From Paenibacillaceae bacterium (GTDB lineage: Bacteria; Bacillota; Bacilli; Paenibacillales; Paenibacillaceae), in NCBI GenBank assembly GCA_900766135.1, contig CAAFUF010000044.1, positions 1 to 46,070 of the forward strand: a DNA stretch of 46,070 nt, in the 5' to 3' direction. Shown here piece by piece: positions 7,616 through 16,423 of this stretch (position 1 is its first letter; each line of letters starts with the position of its first letter). The notes under the pieces are model-generated. The model was given only the letters and a program-made list of their open reading frames with translations, did not search any database and was not told where the DNA came from. A program made the position numbers and the translations under genes.

Positions 7616-8884
7616 TTATCCGCGTACTTTGACGCGGGCCAATTCGGCCGGAGGCACATGCGTATACGATCCAATGATGACGTCCGGCAGCTCTTCCTGA
7701 AAAATCTCGATCGCTTGCTTCATGCCGAGAATTTCCCCTTTGGCCTTCGGAATCAAGTCCAGGTAGCTCTCGGGGTCGATGTTCAGGTTGCGCAGCTGAA
7801 TCAGCTTCAGCTTGCTGCGACGGGCGAATTCGATCATCGCTTCCACTTCTTCCTCGCGGTCCGTAACCCCGGGGAAAATCAAATAGTTGATCGAGGTGTA
7901 TACCCCTTGATCCGCAGCATACTTCAATGACTTCTCGACATTCGCCAACGTATAGCCGCGCGGCTTGTAATAGGCATTGTAGTGATCGTCCAGCGCGCTG
8001 ATTGTGCTGACCCGCATCAAATCCAAGCCGGCATCCACGATTCCGCGGATATGATCGGATAGCCCCGCATTCGTATTGATATTGATGTACCCCATGTCCG
8101 TCCGGCGCCGAACCTCGCGAATCGCCTCGATGATCAGCTTGGCCTGCGTGGACGGTTCCCCTTCGCAGCCTTGGCCGAAGCTGATGATCGACTCCGGCGT
8201 GGTCAAATGCTCCATCATGACCTCCACCAGCTCTTCAACGCGAGGACGGAAGTTCATCCGCGTCTGCGGCGAGACGAACCCGCTATCGTCCGGCTGTTCC
8301 GAAATGCAGCCGAAGCAACCCGCGTTGCAGGAATAGGAGACGGGGACCGCTCCTTCCCAACGATTCAGGAACGTATTGGAAGCGGTCAAGCACTCGTAGC
8401 CCAGCGCGCAGTTCGAAAGATGCTCATACAGCCGATTCTCCGGATAGCGAGAGGTATAGGCTTTAACTTGGTTCTTCAGCTCCAGAGGATCGCAATTCAG
8501 CGGATTCCACTTCTCGGGATCGTCCGATAGGCGCGCCGTCACATAGAATTGGCCGTCCTTCCAGACAACCGCGGAATACCCGAACAAAGGCAGTTTGTAG
8601 TCCTTGTCGGTCTTCACATACCCCGGCAGACAAAGACGGGTATAGCCTTGCGGAAGCAGGGCGCCTACCGCCTGGACATTGCCCGGGAGCGGCTTCATTT
8701 CACCGGTGTCCGGGTCCATGCCGATCGGCCGCGTGGACGGCAGGCCCACCAAGGTTGCCCCCTCGGGAAGCGGAATCAGCTCATCCTCCATAATCTCTAC
8801 GATCATGTCCGCGCTGCGAGCCAAACCATACAGCGACGGGTGATCATAGACCTGTCCTTGTTCATCTGCATACACTAAGTACAT
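7616..8884 (-). CDS. Radical SAM protein of unknown role
   Basis: 422 residues. The [4Fe-4S] motif is Cys186-x3-Cys190-x2-Cys193 in YSCNAGCFGC, followed by the glycine-rich SAM segment (FGQGCEGEP) and the ININTNAG, MRVSTISA and NYLIFPGVTD barrel strands. A 180-residue N-terminal extension has extra cysteines, including Cys159 and Cys165 (NCALGYEC), which could hold another metal or be structural. Lacking a SPASM-type Cys cluster at the C-terminus, it does not look like a peptide-maturase. It sits between rho and rpmE on the same strand; substrate unknown. Confidence 0.82.
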   Translation of the reverse strand: MYLVYADEQGQVYDHPSLYGLARSADMIVEIMEDELIPLPEGATLVGLPSTRPIGMDPDTGEMKPLPGNVQAVGALLPQGYTRLCLPGYVKTDKDYKLPLFGYSAVVWKDGQFYVTARLSDDPEKWNPLNCDPLELKNQVKAYTSRYPENRLYEHLSNCALGYECLTASNTFLNRWEGAVPVSYSCNAGCFGCISEQPDDSGFVSPQTRMNFRPRVEELVEVMMEHLTTPESIISFGQGCEGEPSTQAKLIIEAIREVRRRTDMGYININTNAGLSDHIRGIVDAGLDLMRVSTISALDDHYNAYYKPRGYTLANVEKSLKYAADQGVYTSINYLIFPGVTDREEEVEAMIEFARRSKLKLIQLRNLNIDPESYLDLIPKAKGEILGMKQAIEIFQEELPDVIIGSYTHVPPAELARVKVRG

Positions 8885-8937
8885 GTTGTTCTCCTCTTTG
8901 TATTCATCACGGGAAGAAAACTCTCCCGATGGATCTC

Positions 8938-10302
8938 TTATACCGTAGAATTAGGCGCGGTTCCGGCGCCCGTAGAAGCCGAGCCCGTTCGCGAAGACGT
9001 AGAGCCCGACCGAACCGGACGGCGCGCCCCGCCGTTTCCGCCACCCGAAGGGGTGTTGCCGGAGACGTCGAAGGAAGCCAGGAATTCGGCATTGGTCTTG
9101 CAGTCGCGCAGCTTTTTCAGGAACCCTTCGACAAAGTCGTAAGAATCGTTCATGTTTTTGCGAATCGACCAAATCGTATCCAGCTCTTCCTTGCTGAGCA
9201 GCACTTCCTCGCGGCGCGTGCCGGAGCGGCGAATATCGATGGCCGGGAAAATCCGGCGTTCCGCCAGCTTGCGATCCAGATGCAGTTCCATGTTACCGGT
9301 GCCTTTGAATTCCTCATAAATAATATCGTCCATCCGCGAACCGGTATCCACCAAAGCCGTTGCCAAAATCGTCAAACTGCCGCCCTCTTCCACATTCCGG
9401 GCCGAGCCGAAGAAACGCTTAGGTCGATGGAACGCGGCCGGATCGATCCCCCCGCTGAGCGTCCGCCCCGACGGCGGAACCACCAAGTTATAGGCACGGG
9501 CCAGACGCGTAATGCTATCCAGCAAAATAACGACGTCCTTCTTGTGCTCCACCAGACGCAAAGCGCGCTGCAGCACAAGCTCCGCCACCTTGATATGATT
9601 CTCCGGCAGCTCGTCAAACGTAGAAGCGATCACTTCGCCTTTGACCGAGCGCTGCATGTCGGTGACTTCTTCCGGACGTTCGTCGATCAACAATACGAAT
9701 AACTCAATGTCGGGATTGTTGGTGGAGATGCTGTTGGCGATTTCCTTAAGCAGCAAGGTCTTCCCTGCTTTAGGCGGCGCCACGATCAAACCGCGTTGGC
9801 CTAGTCCGACCGGGGCAAGCAAATCCATAATGCGGGTGGATAAATGATTTGGGGAAGTTTCGAGCGCCAATTTGGTCTGCGGGTAGAGTGGAGTCAACGC
9901 CGGGAAATGCAGTCGTTCCGCCGCGATGGCCGGGTTCTCGCCGTTGACGGCGTTGACTTGCAGGAGGCCGAAATATCTCTCGTTTTCCTTCGGCGTTCGA
10001 CATTTCCCGGATACGAGATCCCCGGTACGCAGATCAAACTTGCGAATTTGCGAAGCGGAAATGTAAATGTCCTCCGTGCTGGGCAAATAATTAATCGGTC
10101 TCAGGAATCCGTACCCTTCCGGCAAAATCTCGAGCACGCCTTCCATAAACATGAGGCCGCTTTGTTCAGCCTGTGCCCTTAAAATGGCGAAAATCAATTC
10201 TTTCTTCTTTAATTGGCCGTAATAAGGAATCTGATACTGCTTCGCCAGCTTGTACAGCTCGGTAAGCTTCATCCCTTCCAGATCGGCGATTTGTAGATCC
10301 AT
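8938..10302 (-). CDS. rho: Transcription termination factor Rho
   Basis: 454 residues. Order: Rho N-terminal helical domain (5-45), cold-shock-like RNA-binding domain (about 52-118: EGYGFLRPINYLPSTEDIY), then the hexameric RecA-like ATPase with Walker A APPKAGKT (175-182) and VLLIDERPEEV. It extrudes untranslated RNA and dissociates RNA polymerase. A Gly/Ser/Arg/Thr-rich tail of about 40 residues (415-454) extends past the usual end, a low-complexity addition. AGGTGG precedes the ATG. Downstream of murA, as in B. subtilis. Confidence 0.96.
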   Translation of the reverse strand: MDLQIADLEGMKLTELYKLAKQYQIPYYGQLKKKELIFAILRAQAEQSGLMFMEGVLEILPEGYGFLRPINYLPSTEDIYISASQIRKFDLRTGDLVSGKCRTPKENERYFGLLQVNAVNGENPAIAAERLHFPALTPLYPQTKLALETSPNHLSTRIMDLLAPVGLGQRGLIVAPPKAGKTLLLKEIANSISTNNPDIELFVLLIDERPEEVTDMQRSVKGEVIASTFDELPENHIKVAELVLQRALRLVEHKKDVVILLDSITRLARAYNLVVPPSGRTLSGGIDPAAFHRPKRFFGSARNVEEGGSLTILATALVDTGSRMDDIIYEEFKGTGNMELHLDRKLAERRIFPAIDIRRSGTRREEVLLSKEELDTIWSIRKNMNDSYDFVEGFLKKLRDCKTNAEFLASFDVSGNTPSGGGNGGARRPVRSGSTSSRTGSASTGAGTAPNSTV

Positions 10303-10414
10303 ATTAAAATAACCACCTATTCAATTTTATTGAAATCTATGAAGTATGGCATAATGATAGACTCATTGGCCTAGTATGCCCTATCCTTGGCAACTTATGC
10401 GCGAGAGCGGAAAG

Positions 10415-11671
10415 TTATTCATCCGCTTCCCGCCAAACATCGGCACCCAACGCGCGCAAATTCGGTACCAGATGATCATAACCCCGGTCGATCAGCTCCA
10501 CGCCGAAAACCTCGGTAATCCCTTCCGGCACGGTCAGCCCGGCTACGACCAACGCCGCTCCAGCGCGCAAATCGGCCGCTTTGACCTTGGCCGCATTAAG
10601 CGGTCCGCCTTCGATGATGGCCGATCGGCCCTCCACGCGGATTTTCGCTCCCATCCGCACCAGTTCCGGCACATGTTTAAACCGGTTGCTGTACACAAAA
10701 TCACTGAGCACGCTGACTCCCTTCGCCTGCGTTAACAAACTGGTCATCGGCGATTGAATATCCGTCGGAAAACCAGGGTAGACTAACGCCTTGACGTCAA
10801 CGTGATGATAGTCCGGTTGACCGATCACGCGAATGCTCTCGTCAAGTTCTTCCACCTGGGCGCCCATCTCCAGCAGCTTTGCGGTCAACGCTTCCAAGTG
10901 TTTCGGAATGACGCCGTCGATCAGGACATCGCCCCGCGTCGCCGCAGCGGCAATCATATAAGTCCCGGCCTGGATTCGGTCGGGAATGATGGAATGGCGG
11001 CAACCTTTCAGCTCGTTGACGCCTTCAATCCGGATCGTCTCCGTGCCCGCTCCTTTAATCACTGCCCCCATGGAGTTCAACAAGGTGGCCACATCTATAA
11101 TTTCAGGCTCTTTCGCCGCATTTTCGATAATCGTAGCGCCTTTGGCTCTTGTCGCCGCCAGCATAATATTAATCGTCGCTCCAACGCTGCTGACGTCCAG
11201 GTAAATCTTCGCGCCGCGCAACTCTTTCGCATGCAAATGAATGGCACCGTGTTCATTGGTTACGGTTGCCCCTAACGCTTCAAACCCTTTGATATGCTGG
11301 TCAATCGGACGAGGCTCAAAGTTACAGCCCCCTGGCAAGCCGATGGTCGCTTCTTTAAAACGTCCTAACATGGCCCCCATCATATAATAGGAAGCTCGCA
11401 GTTTCTTTACCGGCCCGTTGGGCATCGGAATCGAACGAATATGGGTGGGATCAATGCGCATCTGACTGCCATCCCACATGACGCGGGCACCCAGCTCCTC
11501 CAAAATCTCCGAGTATACCGCCACGTCGCTCAAAATCGGCAAGTTATCCAGAACCACTTCGGATTCTGCCAAGATCGCAGCCGGAATTAGCGCAATCGCG
11601 CTGTTTTTTGCGCCGCTGATCGAAACGCTTCCGCGCAGCGGACGTCCGCCACGGATCATCAATTTCTCCAT
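10415..11671 (-). CDS. murA: UDP-N-acetylglucosamine 1-carboxyvinyltransferase
   Basis: 418 residues. It catalyses the first committed step of peptidoglycan synthesis, adding enolpyruvate from PEP to UDP-GlcNAc. The substrate-loop Cys116 in LPGGCNFEPRP is the fosfomycin target; Lys22-Asn23 in ISGAKNSAIAL and Arg92 in LRASYYMMGA are the family residues. Two EPT-type domains are complete. Position between fbaA and rho matches B. subtilis murZ (murAB), the second of two paralogs in many Firmicutes, so the MurZ type is likely. Confidence 0.95.
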   Translation of the reverse strand: MEKLMIRGGRPLRGSVSISGAKNSAIALIPAAILAESEVVLDNLPILSDVAVYSEILEELGARVMWDGSQMRIDPTHIRSIPMPNGPVKKLRASYYMMGAMLGRFKEATIGLPGGCNFEPRPIDQHIKGFEALGATVTNEHGAIHLHAKELRGAKIYLDVSSVGATINIMLAATRAKGATIIENAAKEPEIIDVATLLNSMGAVIKGAGTETIRIEGVNELKGCRHSIIPDRIQAGTYMIAAAATRGDVLIDGVIPKHLEALTAKLLEMGAQVEELDESIRVIGQPDYHHVDVKALVYPGFPTDIQSPMTSLLTQAKGVSVLSDFVYSNRFKHVPELVRMGAKIRVEGRSAIIEGGPLNAAKVKAADLRAGAALVVAGLTVPEGITEVFGVELIDRGYDHLVPNLRALGADVWREADE

Positions 11672-11814
11672 AAGTCCAGGATCCCCCTACGTATTTGCGT
11701 CGGTACACAAGCCCATGATTTTAACGGCAGAAATGGAAAGACACCGTCTAAGCGGTGTACTCTCCAAGTCACCTTATTCAACTGGACGGTCCAAGACCTT
11801 GTCCGTCCTAAAGC

Positions 11815-11850
11815 TTGCGCCGTATCTGCCCTAACGGCAGTACGGCGCAA
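11815..11850 (-). terminator. Strong hairpin without T-run after fbaA
   Basis: TTGCGCCGTA-T-CTGCC and GGCAGTACGGCGCAA form a 15-pair stem with one bulge, starting 18 bases after the fbaA stop. No U-run follows, so it may protect the fbaA mRNA end, act with Rho, or be a processing signal rather than an intrinsic terminator. Confidence 0.5.
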
Positions 11851-11867
11851 ACGCTTGGCGTTGATCC

Positions 11868-12722
11868 TTAAGCTTTGTTGTTGGAACCAAACTCGCGGAT
11901 TTTGCCAACAACCGTAGCTTTGATCGCGTCACGGCCAGGAACGATGTATTTACGAGGATCGTATGCGTCCGGTTTCGCAGCCAAGACTTCACGAACCGCT
12001 TTCGTGAACGCGATTTGGTTCTCGGTGTTCACGTTGATTTTGGAAGTACCCAGCGAAATCGCTTTGGTGATATCATGCGTCGGAATGCCTGTCCCGCCAT
12101 GAAGCACGAGCGGAAGCTTAACCGCATCACGGATTTGTTCCATTTCTTTGAACCCGAGGTTCGGTTCGCCATGATAAGGACCATGCACGGAGCCCAATGC
12201 AGGTGCCAGGGTATCGATGCCGGTTTCTTTGACGATGCGAACGCATTCGTCCAAGTCAGCGTATTTGATGCCGCCGATGACGTCGTCTTCTTGACCACCA
12301 ACCGTGCCGACTTCGGCTTCAACCGAAACGCCTTTGGCATGAGCGTAATCAACGACTTGTTTCGTCATAGCGATGTTCTCGTCGATCGGATGATGGGATC
12401 CGTCGATCATGACGGAAGTAAAGCCCGCGTCGATCGCTTCTTTACATTTATCAAAGCTCGAACCATGGTCGAGGTGAATCGCAACAGGTACCGTAATTTT
12501 CATGTCATGCAGCAAGCCTTCCACCATTTTGACAACGGTGTAGAACCCGCCCATGTGACGGGCAGCGCCTTCGGAAACGCCCAGAATGACCGGGGATTTC
12601 TCTTCTTCTGCTGCAGCCAGAATGGCTTGCGTCCATTCCAAGTTATTGATGTTGTACTGGCCTACGGCATATTTGCCGGCGAGGGCTTTGTTCAACATGT
12701 CAGTCATCGATACTAATGGCAT
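11868..12722 (-). CDS. fbaA: Fructose-bisphosphate aldolase, class II
   Basis: 284 residues. Zinc-dependent glycolytic and gluconeogenic aldolase. Metal and active-site motifs are visible: HLDHG (83-87), EVGTVGGQEDD, LVLHGGTG and SKINVNTE. The ATG at 12722 lies 10 bases after AGGAGG and gives MPLVSMTDML, the usual start; a TTG nine bases upstream is too close to the ribosome site. It has its own extended -10 promoter and follows spo0F, as in B. subtilis. Confidence 0.96.
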   Translation of the reverse strand: MPLVSMTDMLNKALAGKYAVGQYNINNLEWTQAILAAAEEEKSPVILGVSEGAARHMGGFYTVVKMVEGLLHDMKITVPVAIHLDHGSSFDKCKEAIDAGFTSVMIDGSHHPIDENIAMTKQVVDYAHAKGVSVEAEVGTVGGQEDDVIGGIKYADLDECVRIVKETGIDTLAPALGSVHGPYHGEPNLGFKEMEQIRDAVKLPLVLHGGTGIPTHDITKAISLGTSKINVNTENQIAFTKAVREVLAAKPDAYDPRKYIVPGRDAIKATVVGKIREFGSNNKA

Positions 12723-12783
12723 GGGTTTCAATCCTCCTAAGGATGTGGGATTTTATCTTATTTAGCCGACATTCACACACTTT

Positions 12784-12795
12784 TTTATTATACCA
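12784..12795 (-). promoter_or_regulatory. Extended -10 promoter of fbaA
   Basis: On the minus strand TGGTATAAT (12795-12787) is an extended -10. The TTGACA just upstream is only eight bases away, too close to serve as its -35, so recognition probably relies on the TG extension. Confidence 0.55.
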
Positions 12796-12861
12796 CAACC
12801 TGTCAAAAATACTATTCATGCTTTGCTTCCGTTTGTGAACGCCTTGTGCTTATTTGTTCCA

Positions 12862-12926
12862 TAAAAAAGAGGCCTTCAAAAGGAGACCGCGTGATTCCAC
12901 GCCGCTCTTCCAATGAAGGCCTTCTC
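12862..12926 (-). terminator. Terminator of spo0F
   Basis: On the minus strand GAAGGCCTTCA and TGAAGGCCTC pair around an inner GCGTG-GAAT-CACGC hairpin and are followed by TTTTTTATGG. Confidence 0.85.
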
Positions 12927-12945
12927 TTCATCACGGCCGTACCGC

Positions 12946-13323
12946 CTAAAGGCGAGCTCCGCCTTTAAGCTGCATGTTGACCGCTGCACGCATTTCATCA
13001 ATGTCAAAAGGTTTCGTAAAATGCATCAGAGCTCCGAGGTCCGTCGCTTCCTTGATCATATCGAGTTCGCCGTAGGCCGTCATCATAATGACCTTGATCT
13101 CCGGATTGGCTTCCTTGATGTGCTTAAGGATCTCCAACCCGTCCATGCCCGGGATTTTCATGTCGAGAAGCACCAAATCCGGCGAATCGCTGCGGACGAT
13201 TTCCAAAGCCATTTTGCCGTTGGCAGCCTGAAACGTTTTATACCCTTCACTGCTGAACACTTCCATCAATAAAATGCGGATACCGTTCTGATCGTCGACA
13301 ATTAATACTTTCTTCTCTTCCAC
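12946..13323 (-). CDS. spo0F: Sporulation phosphorelay response regulator Spo0F
   Basis: 125 residues, a single receiver domain with no output domain. The acidic pocket Asp10-Asp11, phospho-acceptor Asp54 (LLDMKIPGMDG), Thr82 (MMTAYGE) and Lys104 (FTKPFD) are all present. Spo0F takes phosphate from sporulation kinases and passes it to Spo0B. A GTG start lies 7 bases after AGGAGGG. The place between pyrG and fbaA is conserved. The histidine kinase at 40438-42336 is a plausible upstream donor. Confidence 0.95.
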   Translation of the reverse strand: MEEKKVLIVDDQNGIRILLMEVFSSEGYKTFQAANGKMALEIVRSDSPDLVLLDMKIPGMDGLEILKHIKEANPEIKVIMMTAYGELDMIKEATDLGALMHFTKPFDIDEMRAAVNMQLKGGARL

Positions 13324-13485
13324 CGAAAAGCCCTCCTACAAGTCCACCCTGTAATCCTTGTCATAACTAAATACTTCGCTCCCGATTTGCAAAACCCTTC
13401 TCCACTGGAAAAAAGAGCCTTAAAAAATCGGTCGACCCAAAAATGACAGGGTGTCCCGGGACTGGCATCGGCGATTAAGCCGCGC

Positions 13486-15087
13486 TTAGGACAAGTGCGC
13501 GATCGAGGCTTTCACGAACTCGCGGAACAGCGGCTGCGGACGGTTCGGCCGGGAAGTGAACTCCGGATGGAATTGCACCGCCAGGAACCACGGATGGTCC
13601 GGAAGCTCGACGATTTCCACCAGCCGCCCGTCCGGCGAGGTTCCGGAAATGCGCAGGCCGACGCGCTCCAGCGTCTCGCGGTACGCATTGTTGAACTCAT
13701 ACCGATGGCGGTGGCGCTCGTATACCAGCTCGTCGTCATAACACTGCATGGCGAGCGATCCCGGTGCCAGCTTGCACGGATACAGCCCCAAGCGCATCGT
13801 GCCGCCAAGATCTTCGATATCCTTCTGCTCCGGCAGCAGGTCGATGACCGGGTACTCGGTGGACGGATTGATCTCCGAACTGTTGGCGCCTTGAAGACCA
13901 GCCAACGAGCGGGCATATTCGATGACCGCCACTTGCATTCCCAGGCAAATGCCGAAGAACGGGATCCGGTTCTCGCGGGCATAACGGATCGTCGTAATCT
14001 TGCCTTCGATGCCGCGATCGCCGAAGCCGCCCGGCACGAGGATCCCGCCGACGCCTTGCAGCATCTCGGCTACGTTCCCATCCGTTACTTCCTCGGCATT
14101 CACCCAGCGGACCTTCACGTCCGTATTCGCATCAAAGCCGGCGTGGGACAGTGATTCCACCACGCTAAGATAAGCGTCATGCAGCGCCACGTATTTACCG
14201 ACGATGGCGATCTCCACGGTTTTCTCCAGCTTGTTGATGCGCTCTACAAGGCCTTCCCACTCGCGCATATCCGGAGCAGGCGTCGTCAGCTTCAGATGGT
14301 TAACGACGATCTCGTCGAGCCCTTCGTCGCGCAGGTTAAGCGGGACTTCGTACAACGTGTCCGCGTCCCGGCATTCCACAACCGCGCTGGCGTCAACGTC
14401 GCAAAACTGGGCGATCTTCCCCTTGATATCGTCCGAAAGCTCATGCTCCGTACGGCAGACGATCACGTTCGGTTGAATCCCGATGCTGCGCAGCTCCTTC
14501 ACGCTGTGCTGGGTCGGTTTCGTTTTGACTTCGCCGGCGGCTTTGATATATGGAATCAGCGTTACGTGAATATACATCACGTTCTCGCGTCCGATGTCGC
14601 TCTTGATTTGACGAATCGCTTCCAGGAACGGCAAGCTTTCGATGTCGCCGACGGTCCCGCCGATCTCGGTGATGACCACGTCAGAACCCGCTTCGCGTCC
14701 GGCGCGGAAGACACGTTCTTTGATCTCGTTCGTGATATGAGGGATGACCTGAACCGTTCCGCCGAGATACTCGCCGCGGCGTTCCTTGCCGATGACCGAG
14801 GAGTAGATTTTCCCCGTCGTAACGTTGCTGTTCTTCGAAAGATTGATATCGATAAAACGTTCATAATGGCCCAGATCCAAATCGGTCTCGGCGCCATCGT
14901 CCGTGACGAACACTTCCCCGTGCTGATACGGGCTCATCGTGCCCGGATCGACGTTGATGTATGGATCGAATTTCTGGATCGTTACCTTCAAACCTCTGTT
15001 CTTAAGCAGCCTGCCCAGCGAAGCCGCCGTGATGCCCTTCCCCAGTGAGGATACGACCCCGCCTGTCACGAAAATGTATTTTGCCAC
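13486..15087 (-). CDS. pyrG: CTP synthase
   Basis: 533 residues. Converts UTP to CTP with glutamine as nitrogen donor. N-terminal synthetase domain with the P-loop-like GGVVSSLGKG (9-18) and a C-terminal class I glutamine amidotransferase domain with the nucleophile Cys in GICLGMQ and the HPEF motif near the end. I chose the GTG at 15087 (MAKYIFVTGG start) with AGGAGG 9 bases upstream; an open frame extends upstream but has no ribosome site. The leader carries a GGGC start and terminator suggesting CTP-controlled attenuation (separate entries). Confidence 0.96.
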   Translation of the reverse strand: MAKYIFVTGGVVSSLGKGITAASLGRLLKNRGLKVTIQKFDPYINVDPGTMSPYQHGEVFVTDDGAETDLDLGHYERFIDINLSKNSNVTTGKIYSSVIGKERRGEYLGGTVQVIPHITNEIKERVFRAGREAGSDVVITEIGGTVGDIESLPFLEAIRQIKSDIGRENVMYIHVTLIPYIKAAGEVKTKPTQHSVKELRSIGIQPNVIVCRTEHELSDDIKGKIAQFCDVDASAVVECRDADTLYEVPLNLRDEGLDEIVVNHLKLTTPAPDMREWEGLVERINKLEKTVEIAIVGKYVALHDAYLSVVESLSHAGFDANTDVKVRWVNAEEVTDGNVAEMLQGVGGILVPGGFGDRGIEGKITTIRYARENRIPFFGICLGMQVAVIEYARSLAGLQGANSSEINPSTEYPVIDLLPEQKDIEDLGGTMRLGLYPCKLAPGSLAMQCYDDELVYERHRHRYEFNNAYRETLERVGLRISGTSPDGRLVEIVELPDHPWFLAVQFHPEFTSRPNRPQPLFREFVKASIAHLS

Positions 15088-15213
15088 AGCCAAAAACCTC
15101 CTAAAGTAGTACGTGTTCACAAATCCATCGGATCCCAGAAATTCAGGCAACTTAGATCATTAGCGTAACCTATTATCCGGTAAAACATAGCCAAAATGGC
15201 TATAAAAAAACAA

Positions 15214-15248
15214 AAAAGTGACACCCGAATAGGTCGGGGCACTTTTAA
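15214..15248 (-). terminator. pyrG leader attenuator hairpin
   Basis: On the minus strand AAAAGTGCCCCGA and TCGGGTGTCACTTTT fold around CCTAT and are followed by TTTTGTTTTTTT, about 40 bases after the predicted transcript start. The 5' arm contains a CCCC run that poly-G could pair with, the antitermination principle shown for B. subtilis pyrG. A second small hairpin (ATAGCCA/TGGCTAT, 15188-15204) follows. Confidence 0.75.
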
Positions 15249-15280
15249 AAAAATGCATATGTTATAGGTTTGAATCATAA

Positions 15281-15320
15281 GCCCATGCAATAGTTTACCC
15301 GTTACCCCTGCCCGTGTCAA
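15281..15320 (-). promoter_or_regulatory. pyrG promoter with GGGC initiation sequence
   Basis: On the minus strand TTGACA (15320-15315), a 17-base spacer and TAAACT (15297-15292) are followed by ATTGCAT and then GGGC at 15284-15281. Initiation at GGGC is the signature of reiterative G addition at low CTP in pyrG of Gram-positive bacteria. Confidence 0.7.
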
Positions 15321-15360
15321 GTCAAGGCGGAAGGCTTCCTCTGAACAAAATTAGACAATA

Positions 15361-15386
15361 AAAAGGACGGCGCAGGCCGTCCTTTA
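15361..15386 (-). terminator. Terminator of rpoE
   Basis: On the minus strand AAAGGACGGC and GCCGTCCTTT pair around CTGC, with a short T tail, 40 bases after the rpoE stop. Confidence 0.85.
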
Positions 15387-15427
15387 AAAGTCGCTCAAAA
15401 ACCGCAAAGCCCCTGTCTCGAGGCCAA

Positions 15428-15997
15428 TCAATCTTCGTCGCTGTCGTCGAAGTCCTCGTCGCTGTCCAGTTCTTCCTCTTCCTCGGCGAGTTCGTCCTCG
15501 TCTTCGAGTTCCTCGTCCGGAATCAGTTCGTCGTCTTCGACTTCTTCCACGTCCTCATCGTCGTCATCCGGGAACAGCTCGTCTTCGGAATCCTCGTCGA
15601 TCGCATCGTAATCCTCTTCGTCGTCGGATGTGTACGTATCTTCCTCTTCCACGAAATCGTCGTCCTCCAGATCGTCGTCGTCATCGTTAATGATGCGCGG
15701 ACGCTTGGAGTTGCCAACCGGATCTTCCGAACGCTCGATCGGATACCAGCGCTTCAGGCCCCACAGGTTGGTGCCGACGCAGGCAAATCGTCCATCGATA
15801 TTTATTTCCGTATAAAGCTGCGCAATCGCCTCGTTAATTTGTTCCTCGGTCATGCCGCGAAGCTGGGCAACCTCATTCATCAGGTCGCGGTAGTAGTACG
15901 GCGTATTCGCCGCCTTCAAGATCATAAAGGCCAAGTCGACCATCGGGATTTCCTGGACCTTCTCCGGGTCGATTTTCAAATTCAGGGGGGTACTCAC
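15428..15997 (-). CDS. rpoE: DNA-directed RNA polymerase delta subunit
   Basis: 189 residues. The N-terminal half (about 5-95) is the winged-helix HARE-HTH domain (VDLAFMILKAANTPYYYRDLMNEV, then GRFACVGTNLWGLKRW). The C-terminal half is almost pure Asp/Glu, the disordered acidic tail that aids polymerase recycling. I chose the GTG at 15997 (VSTPLNLKI), 11 bases after AGAGGAA. Delta is confined to Firmicutes, and the rpoE-pyrG order is conserved. Coding bias in the acidic tail produces strong apparent shadow frames. Confidence 0.94.
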   Translation of the reverse strand: MSTPLNLKIDPEKVQEIPMVDLAFMILKAANTPYYYRDLMNEVAQLRGMTEEQINEAIAQLYTEINIDGRFACVGTNLWGLKRWYPIERSEDPVGNSKRPRIINDDDDDLEDDDFVEEEDTYTSDDEEDYDAIDEDSEDELFPDDDDEDVEEVEDDELIPDEELEDEDELAEEEEELDSDEDFDDSDED

Positions 15998-16167
15998 GTT
16001 ACGGACACTTCCTCTCACGCAAATAGTTCACTATAAAGCAAAGATGAAACCTTAACCATCGGGCCGGTTTCCTTCACTAACATATCCATATCACACAATA
16101 GTAAAACCTATTTGGAACCAAATTGCAAGTTTTAAAAACACACCAAAGCCCCGCCCGGTAAAAGGGA

Positions 16168-16204
16168 AGGAGCGGAGAACCCCCGGTTCTCCGCTCCTTG
16201 ACTG
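16168..16204. terminator. GC-rich palindrome between rpoE and the protease gene
   Basis: GGAGCGGAGAAC and GTTCTCCGCTCC pair around CCCCCG (16170-16198). No clear T-run follows on either strand. It lies in a roughly 400-base gap (16019-16423) between two divergent genes, which otherwise shows only a TATACT-type -10 (16383-16388) for the rightward gene. Confidence 0.4.
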
Positions 16205-16423
16205 TATCCTTCCCCAAAGAAGGCCCCGGCCCTCTCCTGGGTTGGCGAAAGCCGTAAGGCCTTCCCTTCATCCTATGTCCAGATTTGTACTTTGACACGC
16301 CGGATTCGTGCGAAATGCAGAATGCCGGGCCCATTTCCGCAAAACAGGGCCGCTTCCCCATTCAACGAAAAATGATACATCATACTATACTGCAACACGC
16401 TTTGTAGGAGGGGCTACTTATAC

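Noticed and set aside
12784..12803. TTGACA close to TATAAT as a fbaA -35/-10 pair
   Set aside because: The spacer is only eight bases, too short; the TG-extended -10 alone is kept.
15523..15815. Frames opposite and overlapping the rpoE acidic tail
   Set aside because: They are shadows of the Asp/Glu codon run, biased by GAC/GAG repeats.
16383..16391. Sigma-K or sigma-E type -10 (CATACTATA) upstream of the subtilisin-like gene
   Set aside because: No matching -35 was found and the same bases can form a sigma-A TATACT -10, so sporulation control cannot be claimed.
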